Positions 1 through 6,113 of a DNA stretch of 7,367 nt are shown piece after piece. The notes beneath the pieces are model-generated. The model saw only the letters and a program-made list of their open reading frames with translations. It made no database searches and was not told where the DNA came from. The stretch spans positions 1 to 7,367 of the forward strand of contig CAZXYA010000475.1 in the NCBI GenBank assembly GCA_964644655.1, in the 5' to 3' direction. The position numbers were made by a program, and so were the translations under genes. This stretch comes from JAFMDF01 sp964644655. Lineage in GTDB: Bacteria; Bacteroidota; Bacteroidia; Chitinophagales; Saprospiraceae. Numbering within the stretch: the stretch's first letter is position 1; each line of letters opens with the position of its first letter.

Positions 1-59
1 AATAAGCTACAACTCATTAAGCCCAAAGCCATTTTATTTTTAGATTGATTTTTTCCCAT
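1..59 (-). CDS. Possible 5' end of a leftward gene (partial, uncertain)
   Basis: On the minus strand an ATG at 59-57 opens a frame with no stop up to the window edge. It gives 19 residues, starting MGKNQSKNK and continuing MALGLMSCSL. A lysine-rich start followed by a mildly hydrophobic stretch resembles a signal or membrane-anchor N-terminus, but so short an open frame is expected by chance. A TATTTTTG box (TAnnTTTG type) lies on the same strand at 71-64, so close that the transcript would be almost leaderless. No function can be assigned. If real, the gene is divergent from the cassette at 346-4411 and shares its upstream region. Confidence 0.2.
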   Translation of the reverse strand, partial: MGKNQSKNKMALGLMSCSL

Positions 60-100
60 ACTTCAAAAATAAGGAATTTTGGTAGTAGCTCTAGTTTTCA

Positions 101-139
101 TTAACCTTAATTAACCTTAAATCAAGAATGATTAACCTT
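101..139 (+). promoter_or_regulatory. Three phased TTAACCTT direct repeats, candidate regulator site
   Basis: TTAACCTT occurs at 101-108, 111-118 and 132-139. Start-to-start distances are 10 and 21 bases, close to one and two turns of the helix, so the copies face the same side of the DNA. They lie just upstream of the TACCTTTG box at 149-156, where an activator or repressor would bind. The identity of any regulator is unknown. Chance recurrence of an AT-rich word is possible, but exact identity of all three 8-mers together with the phasing argues against it. Confidence 0.45.
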
Positions 140-148
140 GAATCGTTT

Positions 149-156
149 TACCTTTG
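149..156 (+). promoter_or_regulatory. Candidate Bacteroidota -7 promoter box (TACCTTTG)
   Basis: TACCTTTG matches the TAnnTTTG -7 consensus of the Bacteroidota primary sigma factor exactly. Transcription would begin near 162-165. No good TTTG -33 element is visible about 20 bases upstream. The TTAACCTT copies occupy that region instead, which would suit an activator-dependent promoter. It would drive the genes from 346 onward, with a leader of about 180 bases made up almost wholly of the palindrome at 164-328. It is inferred from the motif only. Confidence 0.45.
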
Positions 157-163
157 TTGCATC

Positions 164-328
164 ATTAAGGCAAAGTGGAATAATTAACTAGCCATTATGA
201 GTTCATCTTTTTTCACTATACTGCGTTAAAAATACTCGCCATAGCTGTGCTATGTCTGCGTTTTTTGCCTTGTCTAGCAAAAAAATATTTTCTCAAAATG
301 ACCACTTTATTAATCCATTTTGCCTAAT
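164..328. repeat. ~165-bp imperfect palindrome (MITE-like or structured leader element)
   Basis: The left half aligns with the reverse complement of the right half along nearly its whole length. The outer ends are ATTAAGGCAAAGTGGA against ATTAGGCAAAATGGATT. Further in, GCCATTATGAG faces GTCATTTTGAG, and TTTTTTCACTATA faces TTTTTTTGCTAGA. The centre is the perfect hairpin CATAGC-TGT-GCTATG at 240-254. No transposase or convincing target-site duplication is seen. Its architecture is that of a small non-autonomous palindromic element, and its wording resembles dispersed repeats I associate with Bacteroidota genomes, though I cannot verify copy number. It follows the candidate promoter directly, so as RNA it would fold into one long hairpin before the start codon at 346. 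Confidence 0.65.
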
Positions 329-345
329 CTATAAAACCCTTTTTT

Positions 346-729
346 ATGAAAAACGTATTTTTTATTATTGTATTGATGTTGACTTCTTTTTTGGCAAATG
401 GACAAACTACTGATGCTGAAATTGAACAAGAAAAAAATAAAGTAACCTTTTCTAATTTTAAGGTAATGCTTCATTTTAAAGACATTATTGATATGAAGCG
501 ATTCCAAACCCAAGAATTAGAAAATTTGAAAATTTTAGACAAACTAGATTTAAAAGGAAAATATTCCTTTGGTTTTACTTTAGGCGAGGCAAATAAATCG
601 AAGGAAGGAGAAGAAGATACCTATGCAATGAAAGTGGAAATAAAAGATGTAGACAATAAAGAAGCATTATTACAAGAAATCAATGATGCAATGGATGGAG
701 TTATTGCATTATATGAAATGACAAAATAA
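346..729 (+). CDS. Small exported protein of unknown function, GLPGLI-associated
   Basis: This encodes 127 residues. Residues 1-19 form a clear Sec signal peptide (MKNVFFIIVLMLTSFLANG, likely cut before Q20), so the mature protein of about 108 residues should be periplasmic or secreted. It has no lipobox, no mature cysteine and no transmembrane segment. The mature part is highly charged: a glutamate/lysine-rich start (25-32), a possible beta-rich middle (33-82), an acidic linker KEGEED (86-91) and a likely helix at 104-123. I recognise no family. The first 12 nucleotides match those of the next gene exactly, and only 31 bases separate the two, so they are probably co-transcribed. No Shine-Dalgarno is present, as is usual in this phylum; the start is fixed by the signal peptide. 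Function is unknown, perhaps acting with the GLPGLI protein and receptor downstream. Confidence 0.8.
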   Translation: MKNVFFIIVLMLTSFLANGQTTDAEIEQEKNKVTFSNFKVMLHFKDIIDMKRFQTQELENLKILDKLDLKGKYSFGFTLGEANKSKEGEEDTYAMKVEIKDVDNKEALLQEINDAMDGVIALYEMTK

Positions 730-760
730 ATTCTGTATTAAAATTTATAAATTTTCAAAC

Positions 761-1516
761 ATGAAAAACGTACTCATTTTATTCACTTTTTTACTAAGTT
801 TAAATCTAACTGCTCAACAAACAGAAGGAACGATTTATTATACCCAATCTATCAAATTAGACATTGAATTACCCGAAGGGCAAGAACATCTGCGCGACTT
901 AATTCCATCTAGTAGTGACCAAAATAAGGTGCTCTATTTTACAGCGGATAAATCTATGTATAAAGATGGAGCAGGAGCAAATGGCGTGACTGAAATCAAT
1001 GAAGAATCCGACGGAACGGAAATGCAAGTAAAAATAGTAAGTGGCTCTGCGGATAATCGTTTATTAAAAGATTTGGCGGACAATAAAATGGTTGACCAAA
1101 GGGATTTTTTAGGTAAAAAATTCTTGATTAAAGGAGCGCTATCTGAGTTGAAATGGAAAATCACAGGAGAACAAAAAAAGGTGCTAGATTTTGTGTGCCA
1201 AAAAGCAGAATTCACTAAAGATAGCGTAACGACTATTGCTTGGTTTACCCCTCAAATTCCACTTGCTAATGGCCCAGATGTTTATGGACAATTACCGGGA
1301 ATGATTTTAGAAATGAGTATGGAAGAAGGGAAAAGAACGATTACCGCTACAAAAGTTGAATTTGGCGAGATTAACCAAGAAGTTCTGGCTATGCCAAGTA
1401 AAGGCAAAAAAGTAAGCCGAGAAGAATTTAAGCAAATTCAAGTAGAAAAAATGAAGGAAATGGGCAGTAGTAACGGACGGACGGTTATTCGGATGGAAAT
1501 TGATGAGCGAGGATAA
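761..1516 (+). CDS. GLPGLI family periplasmic protein
   Basis: This encodes 251 residues with a signal peptide at 1-18 (cleavage near TAQ-Q). The family signature is visible at residues 171-184 as GPDVYGQLPGMILE, a variant of the GP-x-x-Y-x-GLPGLILE motif that names the family. It is preceded by the typical AWFTPQIP (160-167). Before that, KWKITGEQKKVLDFVCQKAE (131-150) matches the family's 'W-x-I-...-K-x-I-x-G-y-x-C-x-K-A' region, including the single mature cysteine C146. A charged, probably helical tail (215-235) follows. GLPGLI proteins are exported, nearly confined to Bacteroidota, often encoded beside TonB-receptor-like barrels and of undetermined biochemical role. The gene lies 31 bases after the small exported protein and 123 bases before the barrel gene, all on one strand. 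Family assignment is firm; a role with the barrel is inference. Confidence 0.92.
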   Translation: MKNVLILFTFLLSLNLTAQQTEGTIYYTQSIKLDIELPEGQEHLRDLIPSSSDQNKVLYFTADKSMYKDGAGANGVTEINEESDGTEMQVKIVSGSADNRLLKDLADNKMVDQRDFLGKKFLIKGALSELKWKITGEQKKVLDFVCQKAEFTKDSVTTIAWFTPQIPLANGPDVYGQLPGMILEMSMEEGKRTITATKVEFGEINQEVLAMPSKGKKVSREEFKQIQVEKMKEMGSSNGRTVIRMEIDERG

Positions 1517-1524
1517 TTCAGTTT

Positions 1525-1588
1525 GCAGTAGGCAGAGGTAACACAGCTCTGTGAGCTGTGAAGCAGTAGGCAGTATTTCAATAGGCAG
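1525..1588. repeat. GCAGTAGGCAG repeats in the GLPGLI-receptor gap
   Basis: The 11-mer GCAGTAGGCAG occurs exactly at 1525-1535 and 1563-1573, with a shorter relative (ATAGGCAG) at 1581-1588. Inside each 11-mer, GCAG recurs with a 7-base step, so the underlying unit is the heptamer GCAGTAG. The first two copies bracket the hairpin at 1542-1560. This looks like a short intergenic heptamer repeat. It contains no gene. Confidence 0.6.
1542..1560. other. Perfect 7-bp stem-loop between GLPGLI and receptor genes
   Basis: CACAGCT (1542-1548) and AGCTGTG (1554-1560) are exact reverse complements around a CTGTG loop. No T-run follows on either strand, so it is not a standard intrinsic terminator. As mRNA it lies 26 bases after the GLPGLI stop and about 80 bases before the receptor start. 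It could limit 3'-end decay or set relative expression within the operon, though no direct evidence for this is present. Confidence 0.45.
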
Positions 1589-1639
1589 TCTGTGCCCCGT
1601 CAATCGTATACCGTTTTTAATCATCCGTAAACCTTTTCA

Positions 1640-4411
1640 ATGAAATCGCTTCAATTGATACTGTTTTGTCTATGCTTTATAGGTAAAATAAATGCACAAA
1701 AAATCAATGTAACTGGGGAAGTTCAAGATACCCTAAACGAGCCATTAATTGGAGCGACAGTCATGCTGTTAAATGCGCAAGATTCTGTGCTGGCAAAGTT
1801 TGGCATCACCAATGGCAAAGGCGAATTTAAACTAGATAGGATATCACCCGACGACTATATTTTACAAATTACCTATCTGGGATATGCCAATTTGAGCCAG
1901 CCAGTTTCTATAGCGGATAACCTTGAAAAACTTAATTTAGGGGCATTTCAATTACAAGCCGAAAGTGCTTTATTGGAACAAGTAGAAGTCAAAGCAGATT
2001 TTGTACCGATTCGAATGAAAAGTGATACGGTAGAGTATAATGCAGCGGCTTTTCAAACCAAACCAAATGCAGATGTAGAAGCCTTATTAAAAAAATTGCC
2101 TGGGGTAGAAGTTGACCGAAATGGAGACATTAAAGCACATGGGGAGAATGTCCAAAAAGTATTAGTAGATGGTAAAGAATTTTTTGGCAATGACCCTAAA
2201 ATAGCGACCAAAAATTTACCAGCGGATGCCGTGGATAAAGTACAAGTATTTGATAAAAAATCAGATATTGCTGAGTTTTCTGGGATAGATGACGGACGAG
2301 AAGCAAAGACCATCAATTTATCCTTAAAAGAAGACCATAAACAGGGCTATTTTGGGAAAGTAAAAGGGGGATACGGTACGGAAGAACGCTACGAGAATAA
2401 ATTTAATGTCAATCGTTTTGGGCATAATATCCAGTTCTCTGCTTTGGGCATGTTTAATAATACCAACCAACAAGGTTTTTCTATCAATGATTATATTAAT
2501 ATGATGGGGGGCTTAAATAACCTTTTATCAGGTGGTAGCGGAGAAATATCTTTGGATGGCGATGATTTGGGTTTGCCATTAGATTCGGGACAGAAAAATC
2601 AAGGATTTACGACCACTTCAGCAGGTGGAATCAATTTTAATTGGGAACTCAATAAAAAGACCAAATTGCACACCAGTTATTTTTATAATGGGATTAAAAA
2701 AGACCTTGATTTAACAGAGAATCAACAAAGTATTTTAGGAGACGAAAGTTATAATTCGACTAGAACGGCACAAGCTAAACGGAAAAATGATGGGCATCGA
2801 CTCAATCTAAATTTTTCTAGTAAAATTGATTCTTTTCAAACCATTAAATGGCGTACTAATTTAGGGTACACCCAAAAAAATAATAGCAGTAATAGTTTTA
2901 GTCAGACGTTTAATTTAGCGGACATTTTAGAAAATAGTAGCCGCCAGCAATTGGCTACTAAAGGGGATGATTTTCGATGGAATACCAATCTAACCTACCT
3001 AAAAAGATTTAAGAAAAAAGGCCGATTTTTTACGATTAATGGGGCTTATGAAAGAACAGATAAAGAACAAATAACAGATTTAATCGCATTAAATCAATTT
3101 TTTACCAACGGAATTCCTAGCGATTCTTTATTGCAAGACCATTTACGAGATAATCAGCAAACGAATTATGGCGCTGGGTTTACTTATACCGAACCAATTG
3201 GCAAAGCAAAATATTTGGCAATCAATTATTCCTACCAAAATTATCATAATGATTTAGACAAAAATGTTTTTGATAGAAGAGATAATGGCTTGATATTTAA
3301 TCCTTTTTTAAGTAACCATTTTCAACGAGATTATTTATACCATCGAACAGGATTGAATTATAAATGGAAGTTAAAAAAAATGAATTTAAATGCAGGTTTG
3401 AATGCGCAACATGCCACACTAAAAGGCCTATTAATATCGGATAATTTGACCTTGGAAAATGATTTTTTTAACCTCTTACCCACATTGAATTTTAATTATG
3501 ATTTTAAAGCAACTCGAAGCTTTAGATTTGATTATCGAACGACCGTTAGAGAACCTTCTTTGGAACAATTAAAACCGATAGTTGATAATAGTGACCCCCT
3601 AAATATTTATGTCGGAAATCCAGATTTAAGACCAGAATATTTACATGACTTTCGGCTCAATTTTAATTCCTTTGACCAGTTTAGCTCGGTTAGTATTTTC
3701 GCCTCTGCTAATGCGACTTTTACGAATTATAAAATTGTGAATGCTAGAACAATTGATGAGCAATTTAGACAGACGATTCAACCCATCAATTTTGAGGAAA
3801 CGACCCGATATAGTACTTATTTATCTTTTGGCGCACCTTTAAAATTTTTGAAAAGTCGTCTTAATTTAACCGCTGATTATGACTATAATCGAGGCAATTA
3901 TTTAGTGAATGATTTAAACAATCCTTTTACAAATAAGCAGACTAGTTTGGATGTAAATTTCACCAATAAAAATACGGAAGTGATAGAGTTGGCAATAGGG
4001 TATAAGTGGACTAAAAATGGCATTGATTATGACCGTGATATTCAACAAAATCAATCCTATAATAATCAAGTTTTTTATACCGATTTATCCCTAAATTTAG
4101 GAGAAAATTGGACGATTAGTACTACGATTGACTACACCCGTTATTCCAATGCTTCCTTTGGGGCTGCTACGGAAATTGCCTTATGGAAAGCTGCTTTGGA
4201 GTATCGATTTCTAAAAGATAAACGAGGCAGTTTAATCCTGTCGGCTAATGATTTGCTCAACCAAAATCTAGGGATTAATCGGCATAGTCAATTAAATTTT
4301 GTCCAAGAACAACGCATTACTTCTTTGGGGCGCTATTTTATGTTGAGTTTTGCCTATAAATTATCTGCTTTTGGGAATGATACTGGGATAGAGGTGGTGA
4401 AGCGCCGATAG
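1640..4411 (+). CDS. TonB-receptor-like outer membrane beta-barrel protein
   Basis: This encodes 923 residues. The signal peptide is residues 1-19 (ending INA-Q). A carboxypeptidase-regulatory-like beta-sandwich follows at about 22-105, with the typical GEVQD...PLIGATV opening and the YLGY strand at 79-82. A TonB-type plug lies at about 113-232, with KSDTVEYNAAAF (127-138), the LLKKLPGVEVD strand (149-159), VLVDGKEFFGNDP (174-186) and DKVQVFDKKSD (199-209). From about 238 to the end comes a long outer-membrane barrel rich in aromatic, Asn and Asp alternation, of the OMP_b-brl_3 type found in Bacteroidota. Such proteins are about 800-950 residues long, so this one is complete. I see no clear TonB box after the signal peptide, so whether it is TonB-energised is uncertain. 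Its substrate is unknown; no SusD partner gene follows, which argues against a standard glycan-uptake pair. It probably forms an envelope module with the two exported proteins upstream. Confidence 0.9.
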   Translation: MKSLQLILFCLCFIGKINAQKINVTGEVQDTLNEPLIGATVMLLNAQDSVLAKFGITNGKGEFKLDRISPDDYILQITYLGYANLSQPVSIADNLEKLNLGAFQLQAESALLEQVEVKADFVPIRMKSDTVEYNAAAFQTKPNADVEALLKKLPGVEVDRNGDIKAHGENVQKVLVDGKEFFGNDPKIATKNLPADAVDKVQVFDKKSDIAEFSGIDDGREAKTINLSLKEDHKQGYFGKVKGGYGTEERYENKFNVNRFGHNIQFSALGMFNNTNQQGFSINDYINMMGGLNNLLSGGSGEISLDGDDLGLPLDSGQKNQGFTTTSAGGINFNWELNKKTKLHTSYFYNGIKKDLDLTENQQSILGDESYNSTRTAQAKRKNDGHRLNLNFSSKIDSFQTIKWRTNLGYTQKNNSSNSFSQTFNLADILENSSRQQLATKGDDFRWNTNLTYLKRFKKKGRFFTINGAYERTDKEQITDLIALNQFFTNGIPSDSLLQDHLRDNQQTNYGAGFTYTEPIGKAKYLAINYSYQNYHNDLDKNVFDRRDNGLIFNPFLSNHFQRDYLYHRTGLNYKWKLKKMNLNAGLNAQHATLKGLLISDNLTLENDFFNLLPTLNFNYDFKATRSFRFDYRTTVREPSLEQLKPIVDNSDPLNIYVGNPDLRPEYLHDFRLNFNSFDQFSSVSIFASANATFTNYKIVNARTIDEQFRQTIQPINFEETTRYSTYLSFGAPLKFLKSRLNLTADYDYNRGNYLVNDLNNPFTNKQTSLDVNFTNKNTEVIELAIGYKWTKNGIDYDRDIQQNQSYNNQVFYTDLSLNLGENWTISTTIDYTRYSNASFGAATEIALWKAALEYRFLKDKRGSLILSANDLLNQNLGINRHSQLNFVQEQRITSLGRYFMLSFAYKLSAFGNDTGIEVVKRR

Positions 4412-4448
4412 CTATAAAATTTTAAAAGAAAATATAGGAGGTTAACGG

Positions 4449-4499
4449 ATGCGCTATTGTTCAAAAAAGCAAGAAAGTATATTTAAAACTAAAACTTGA
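4449..4499 (+). CDS. 16-codon ORF with a perfect Shine-Dalgarno (possible leader peptide)
   Basis: ATG at 4449 opens MRYCSKKQESIFKTKT and ends at a TGA at 4497-4499. AGGAGG lies at 4436-4441, seven bases before the ATG, an ideal ribosome binding site. None of the longer genes in this window has one, in keeping with the phylum's habit. The peptide is very basic and has no signal sequence. It sits 37 bases after the receptor stop and 81 bases before the broken hydrolase gene, so it could be a leader peptide or the last cistron of the receptor transcript. AGGAGG may also be coincidental, and such a short ORF has no statistical support by itself. Confidence 0.25.
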   Translation: MRYCSKKQESIFKTKT

Positions 4500-4580
4500 C
4501 CAAATAGAAGGATATTATTTCTAGCTATTCAAAAAAAATTAACCATATTTGATTTTTATAAAAGAAAATCACTTGTGGTT

Positions 4581-5403
4581 ATGTTAAAATATCTTTATTC
4601 CTTTTGCCTAATAGTTTGTTTTTTTACTAATGGCTTAACCCAACAAAAAGTCATTTTAGATACCGATCCTGCCTCTGACCCCGATGATGTAGGCTGCATG
4701 GCGATGTTACATACTATGGCTAGCCTAGGAGAATGTGAAATTTTAGCCATTATTAATTCCACCAATCAAAAAGAATCCCCTTTAAGTATAGGGGCCATCA
4801 ATCAATTTTATAGATTTAGCACAACATTCGGCAGCAGCCTATGAAATTATCGAACAGGCAAAGAAAATGCCCCCTGGTCAAAAATTGACCATTATAGCAT
4901 TAGGTGCTTTGACGAATGTAGCTTCCGCTATTTATATTGACCCAAGTATTGAGACTAAACTAAATTTATATTGGCTGGGTTCGACTTATGATTTTGAACA
5001 GGATATTTTAAAAAGACAAGATTTTAATTGTGTGATGGATGTGCAAGCCTTAGAAATTTTGCTGATGTCGAAGGTAGAAATGCATGTTATTCCCGTCAAT
5101 GTGGCTGCGCAAATGGAACTTGATTTTGCAGAAACCAAGCAAGCATTTAAAGATAAGCACCAATTAGGGAAAGTACTATTAGATCGTTGGTTTAATCATA
5201 TAGATGGTGGGCGTCAAAAAAGAACGATATGGGATTTGGCTTTGATTCAAGCGATGATATATCCAGAATGGGCAGAAGAAGTGATGATTACCACTTCAAA
5301 GGATAATGGCAATAAAACAATGTTTTATTATAAGTCGATTGATGCAACTAAAATGAAAGCTGAATTTTTTGAAAGATTGAACGCTTTTTTTGCAAAAAAA
5401 TAA
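4581..5403 (+). pseudogene. Broken nucleoside-hydrolase-like gene (internal deletion with frame change)
   Basis: Two frames together give most of an exported inosine/uridine-preferring-type nucleoside hydrolase, the family that cleaves the N-glycosidic bond of ribonucleosides. The first frame has a signal peptide (MLKYLYSFCLIVCFFTNG), then the metal-binding motif KVILDTDPASDPDDVG, the STNQ segment and AINQFY, and stops at 4844. Homology resumes in the +1 frame at 4801 as FIDLAQHS and AAAYEIIEQAKK. It continues with IIALGALTNVASAI, a DFNCVMD segment, VIPVNV and the C-terminal IWDLALIQ, ending at 5403. The family's usual stretch after AIN-x-YY (GRPD-x-P-x-G onward, about 55-60 residues) is absent, so a deletion plus frame change is the best reading. 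A tandem ATCAATCA at 4797-4804 marks the junction. An upstream GTG at 4575 is possible, but ATG 4581 starts the signal peptide cleanly. A sequencing error would explain the frame change but not the missing block. Confidence 0.75.
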
Positions 5404-5498
5404 TGGATAAAAAATAGGACGAACCATTTTTTGATAAACTACAGATGGATAAACGGGCAAGAATGGTAGACATTTTAAGGGTAAAAAGTAGCGCTTTC

Positions 5499-5969
5499 TT
5501 ATTCCGCAATTGCCTCAAAAAGCGCATTAGTTGCTTTAGCCAAATCCAATGGGTTTAAACCTACTAAAATACCTCGTTGCCCAGCATTGACGTAGACTAT
5601 TTCATGGTCTTGCATAGAAGCATCCAAAAAAACAGGAAACTTCTTTTTCATACCCATTGGGGAACAGCCGCCGCGAATATAACCCGTCAAAGGCAATAAT
5701 TCTTTCTGCGGAATTAAGGTCATTTTTTTATTACCAGATACTTTTGATAAAGCTTTGAAATTTAAGGTTTTATCTTTGGGTACAACGCCTACTAGATACC
5801 CTGTTTTATTGCCTTTTCCTACAAGCGTTTTATAGAGCAAATTGACATCAAAATCGACAAATGCTTGCATCTTTTCGGGGGTGAAATTAGCGGCGTCGTA
5901 TTCGTAAGTTGCGACGGTATATGCTATCTTTTGTTGGTCTAAAAACCGAAGAACGTTCGTTTTTTTCAT
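5499..5969 (-). CDS. ybaK: YbaK/EbsC family aminoacyl-tRNA deacylase (Cys-tRNA(Pro) deacylase type)
   Basis: This encodes 156 residues, the normal full length for a stand-alone YbaK/EbsC protein, cytoplasmic with no signal peptide. Family members hydrolyse mischarged tRNA, classically removing cysteine from Cys-tRNA(Pro) made in error by prolyl-tRNA synthetase. Visible landmarks are the TYEYD segment (21-25), YKTLV (46-50) with the invariant lysine K47, and FKALSKVSGNKKM (71-83). Next come GYIRGGCSPMG (96-106), the glycine-rich GG-x-SP-x-G substrate loop, then VYVNAGQRG (125-133), close to the family's IYVSGGKRG. Residue order and spacing follow E. coli YbaK throughout. It is convergent with the broken hydrolase gene. 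It lies downstream of the histidine kinase gene on the same strand but behind a terminator, so it is probably transcribed separately. Exact tRNA specificity is inferred from family. Confidence 0.93.
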   Translation of the reverse strand: MKKTNVLRFLDQQKIAYTVATYEYDAANFTPEKMQAFVDFDVNLLYKTLVGKGNKTGYLVGVVPKDKTLNFKALSKVSGNKKMTLIPQKELLPLTGYIRGGCSPMGMKKKFPVFLDASMQDHEIVYVNAGQRGILVGLNPLDLAKATNALFEAIAE

Positions 5970-6006
5970 GTAATTTAATGCTACAATGTCTAGTGGTCTA
6001 AGAATG

Positions 6007-6031
6007 AAATAAAAAACCGTTTAGAGCGGTT
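6007..6031 (-). terminator. Intrinsic terminator downstream of the histidine kinase
   Basis: Read on the minus strand, AACCG-CTCTAAA-CGGTT forms a 5-bp stem with a 7-base loop and runs straight into TTTTTTATTT. It lies 83 bases past the kinase stop codon and before ybaK, so it should end the kinase transcript. The stem is short; help may come from the larger inverted repeat transcribed just before it. Confidence 0.65.
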
Positions 6032-6035
6032 ATCA

Positions 6036-6092
6036 GTTGTCGGTTGTCGGTTATAAATTGTCTAGTTAATAATCTAACCGACAACCGACAAC
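6036..6092. repeat. 18-bp perfect inverted repeat built from CGGTTGT heptamers
   Basis: GTTGTCGGTTGTCGGTTA at 6036-6053 is the exact reverse complement of 6075-6092, around a 21-base loop. Each arm is a run of 7-base units. The left side, counted from 6027, reads CGGTTAT, CAGTTGT, CGGTTGT, CGGTTAT. An additional outer pairing of TTAGAG (6021-6026) with CTCTAA (6095-6100) is possible, which would involve the loop of the terminator at 6007-6031. The whole lies between the ybaK and kinase genes and would fold strongly in the kinase mRNA 3' end. Confidence 0.8.
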
Positions 6093-6113
6093 CACTCTAA
6101 GTTTACTGAAATG

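Noticed and set aside
1..48. Possible C-terminal end of a plus-strand gene (NKLQLIKPKAILFLD, stop TGA 46-48)
   Set aside because: Only 15 codons without a recognisable motif; equally likely by chance as the minus-strand frame over the same bases.
310..513. 67-aa minus-strand ORF
   Set aside because: Lies over the start of the well-supported exported protein at 346 and the palindrome end; no homology-like features.
934..1624. Minus-strand ORFs of 93 and 105 aa
   Set aside because: Antisense to the GLPGLI gene and its 3' gap; Ser/Phe/Leu-rich composition typical of reading a coding strand backwards.
2053..2316. 87-aa minus-strand ORF
   Set aside because: Antisense to the conserved plug domain of the receptor gene; shadow frame.
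4496..4530. TTGACC with TAGCTATTC as a promoter for the hydrolase-like gene
   Set aside because: The downstream box does not fit TAnnTTTG and the spacing is at the limit; overlaps the micro-ORF stop.
5385..5400. Perfect TTTTTTTGCAAAAAAA palindrome
   Set aside because: Encodes the natural FFAKK end of the hydrolase-like gene; pure A/T tract with no GC stem, so not a convincing terminator.
5402..5432. Weak plus-strand terminator (AATGG...CCATT then T-run)
   Set aside because: Five-base stem with only two GC pairs and a 17-base loop; too weak to call.
5987..6066. Direct repeat TGTCTAGT at 5987-5994 and 6059-6066
   Set aside because: Second copy lies in the loop of the inverted repeat rather than at its edge, so it is not a target-site duplication of that repeat.
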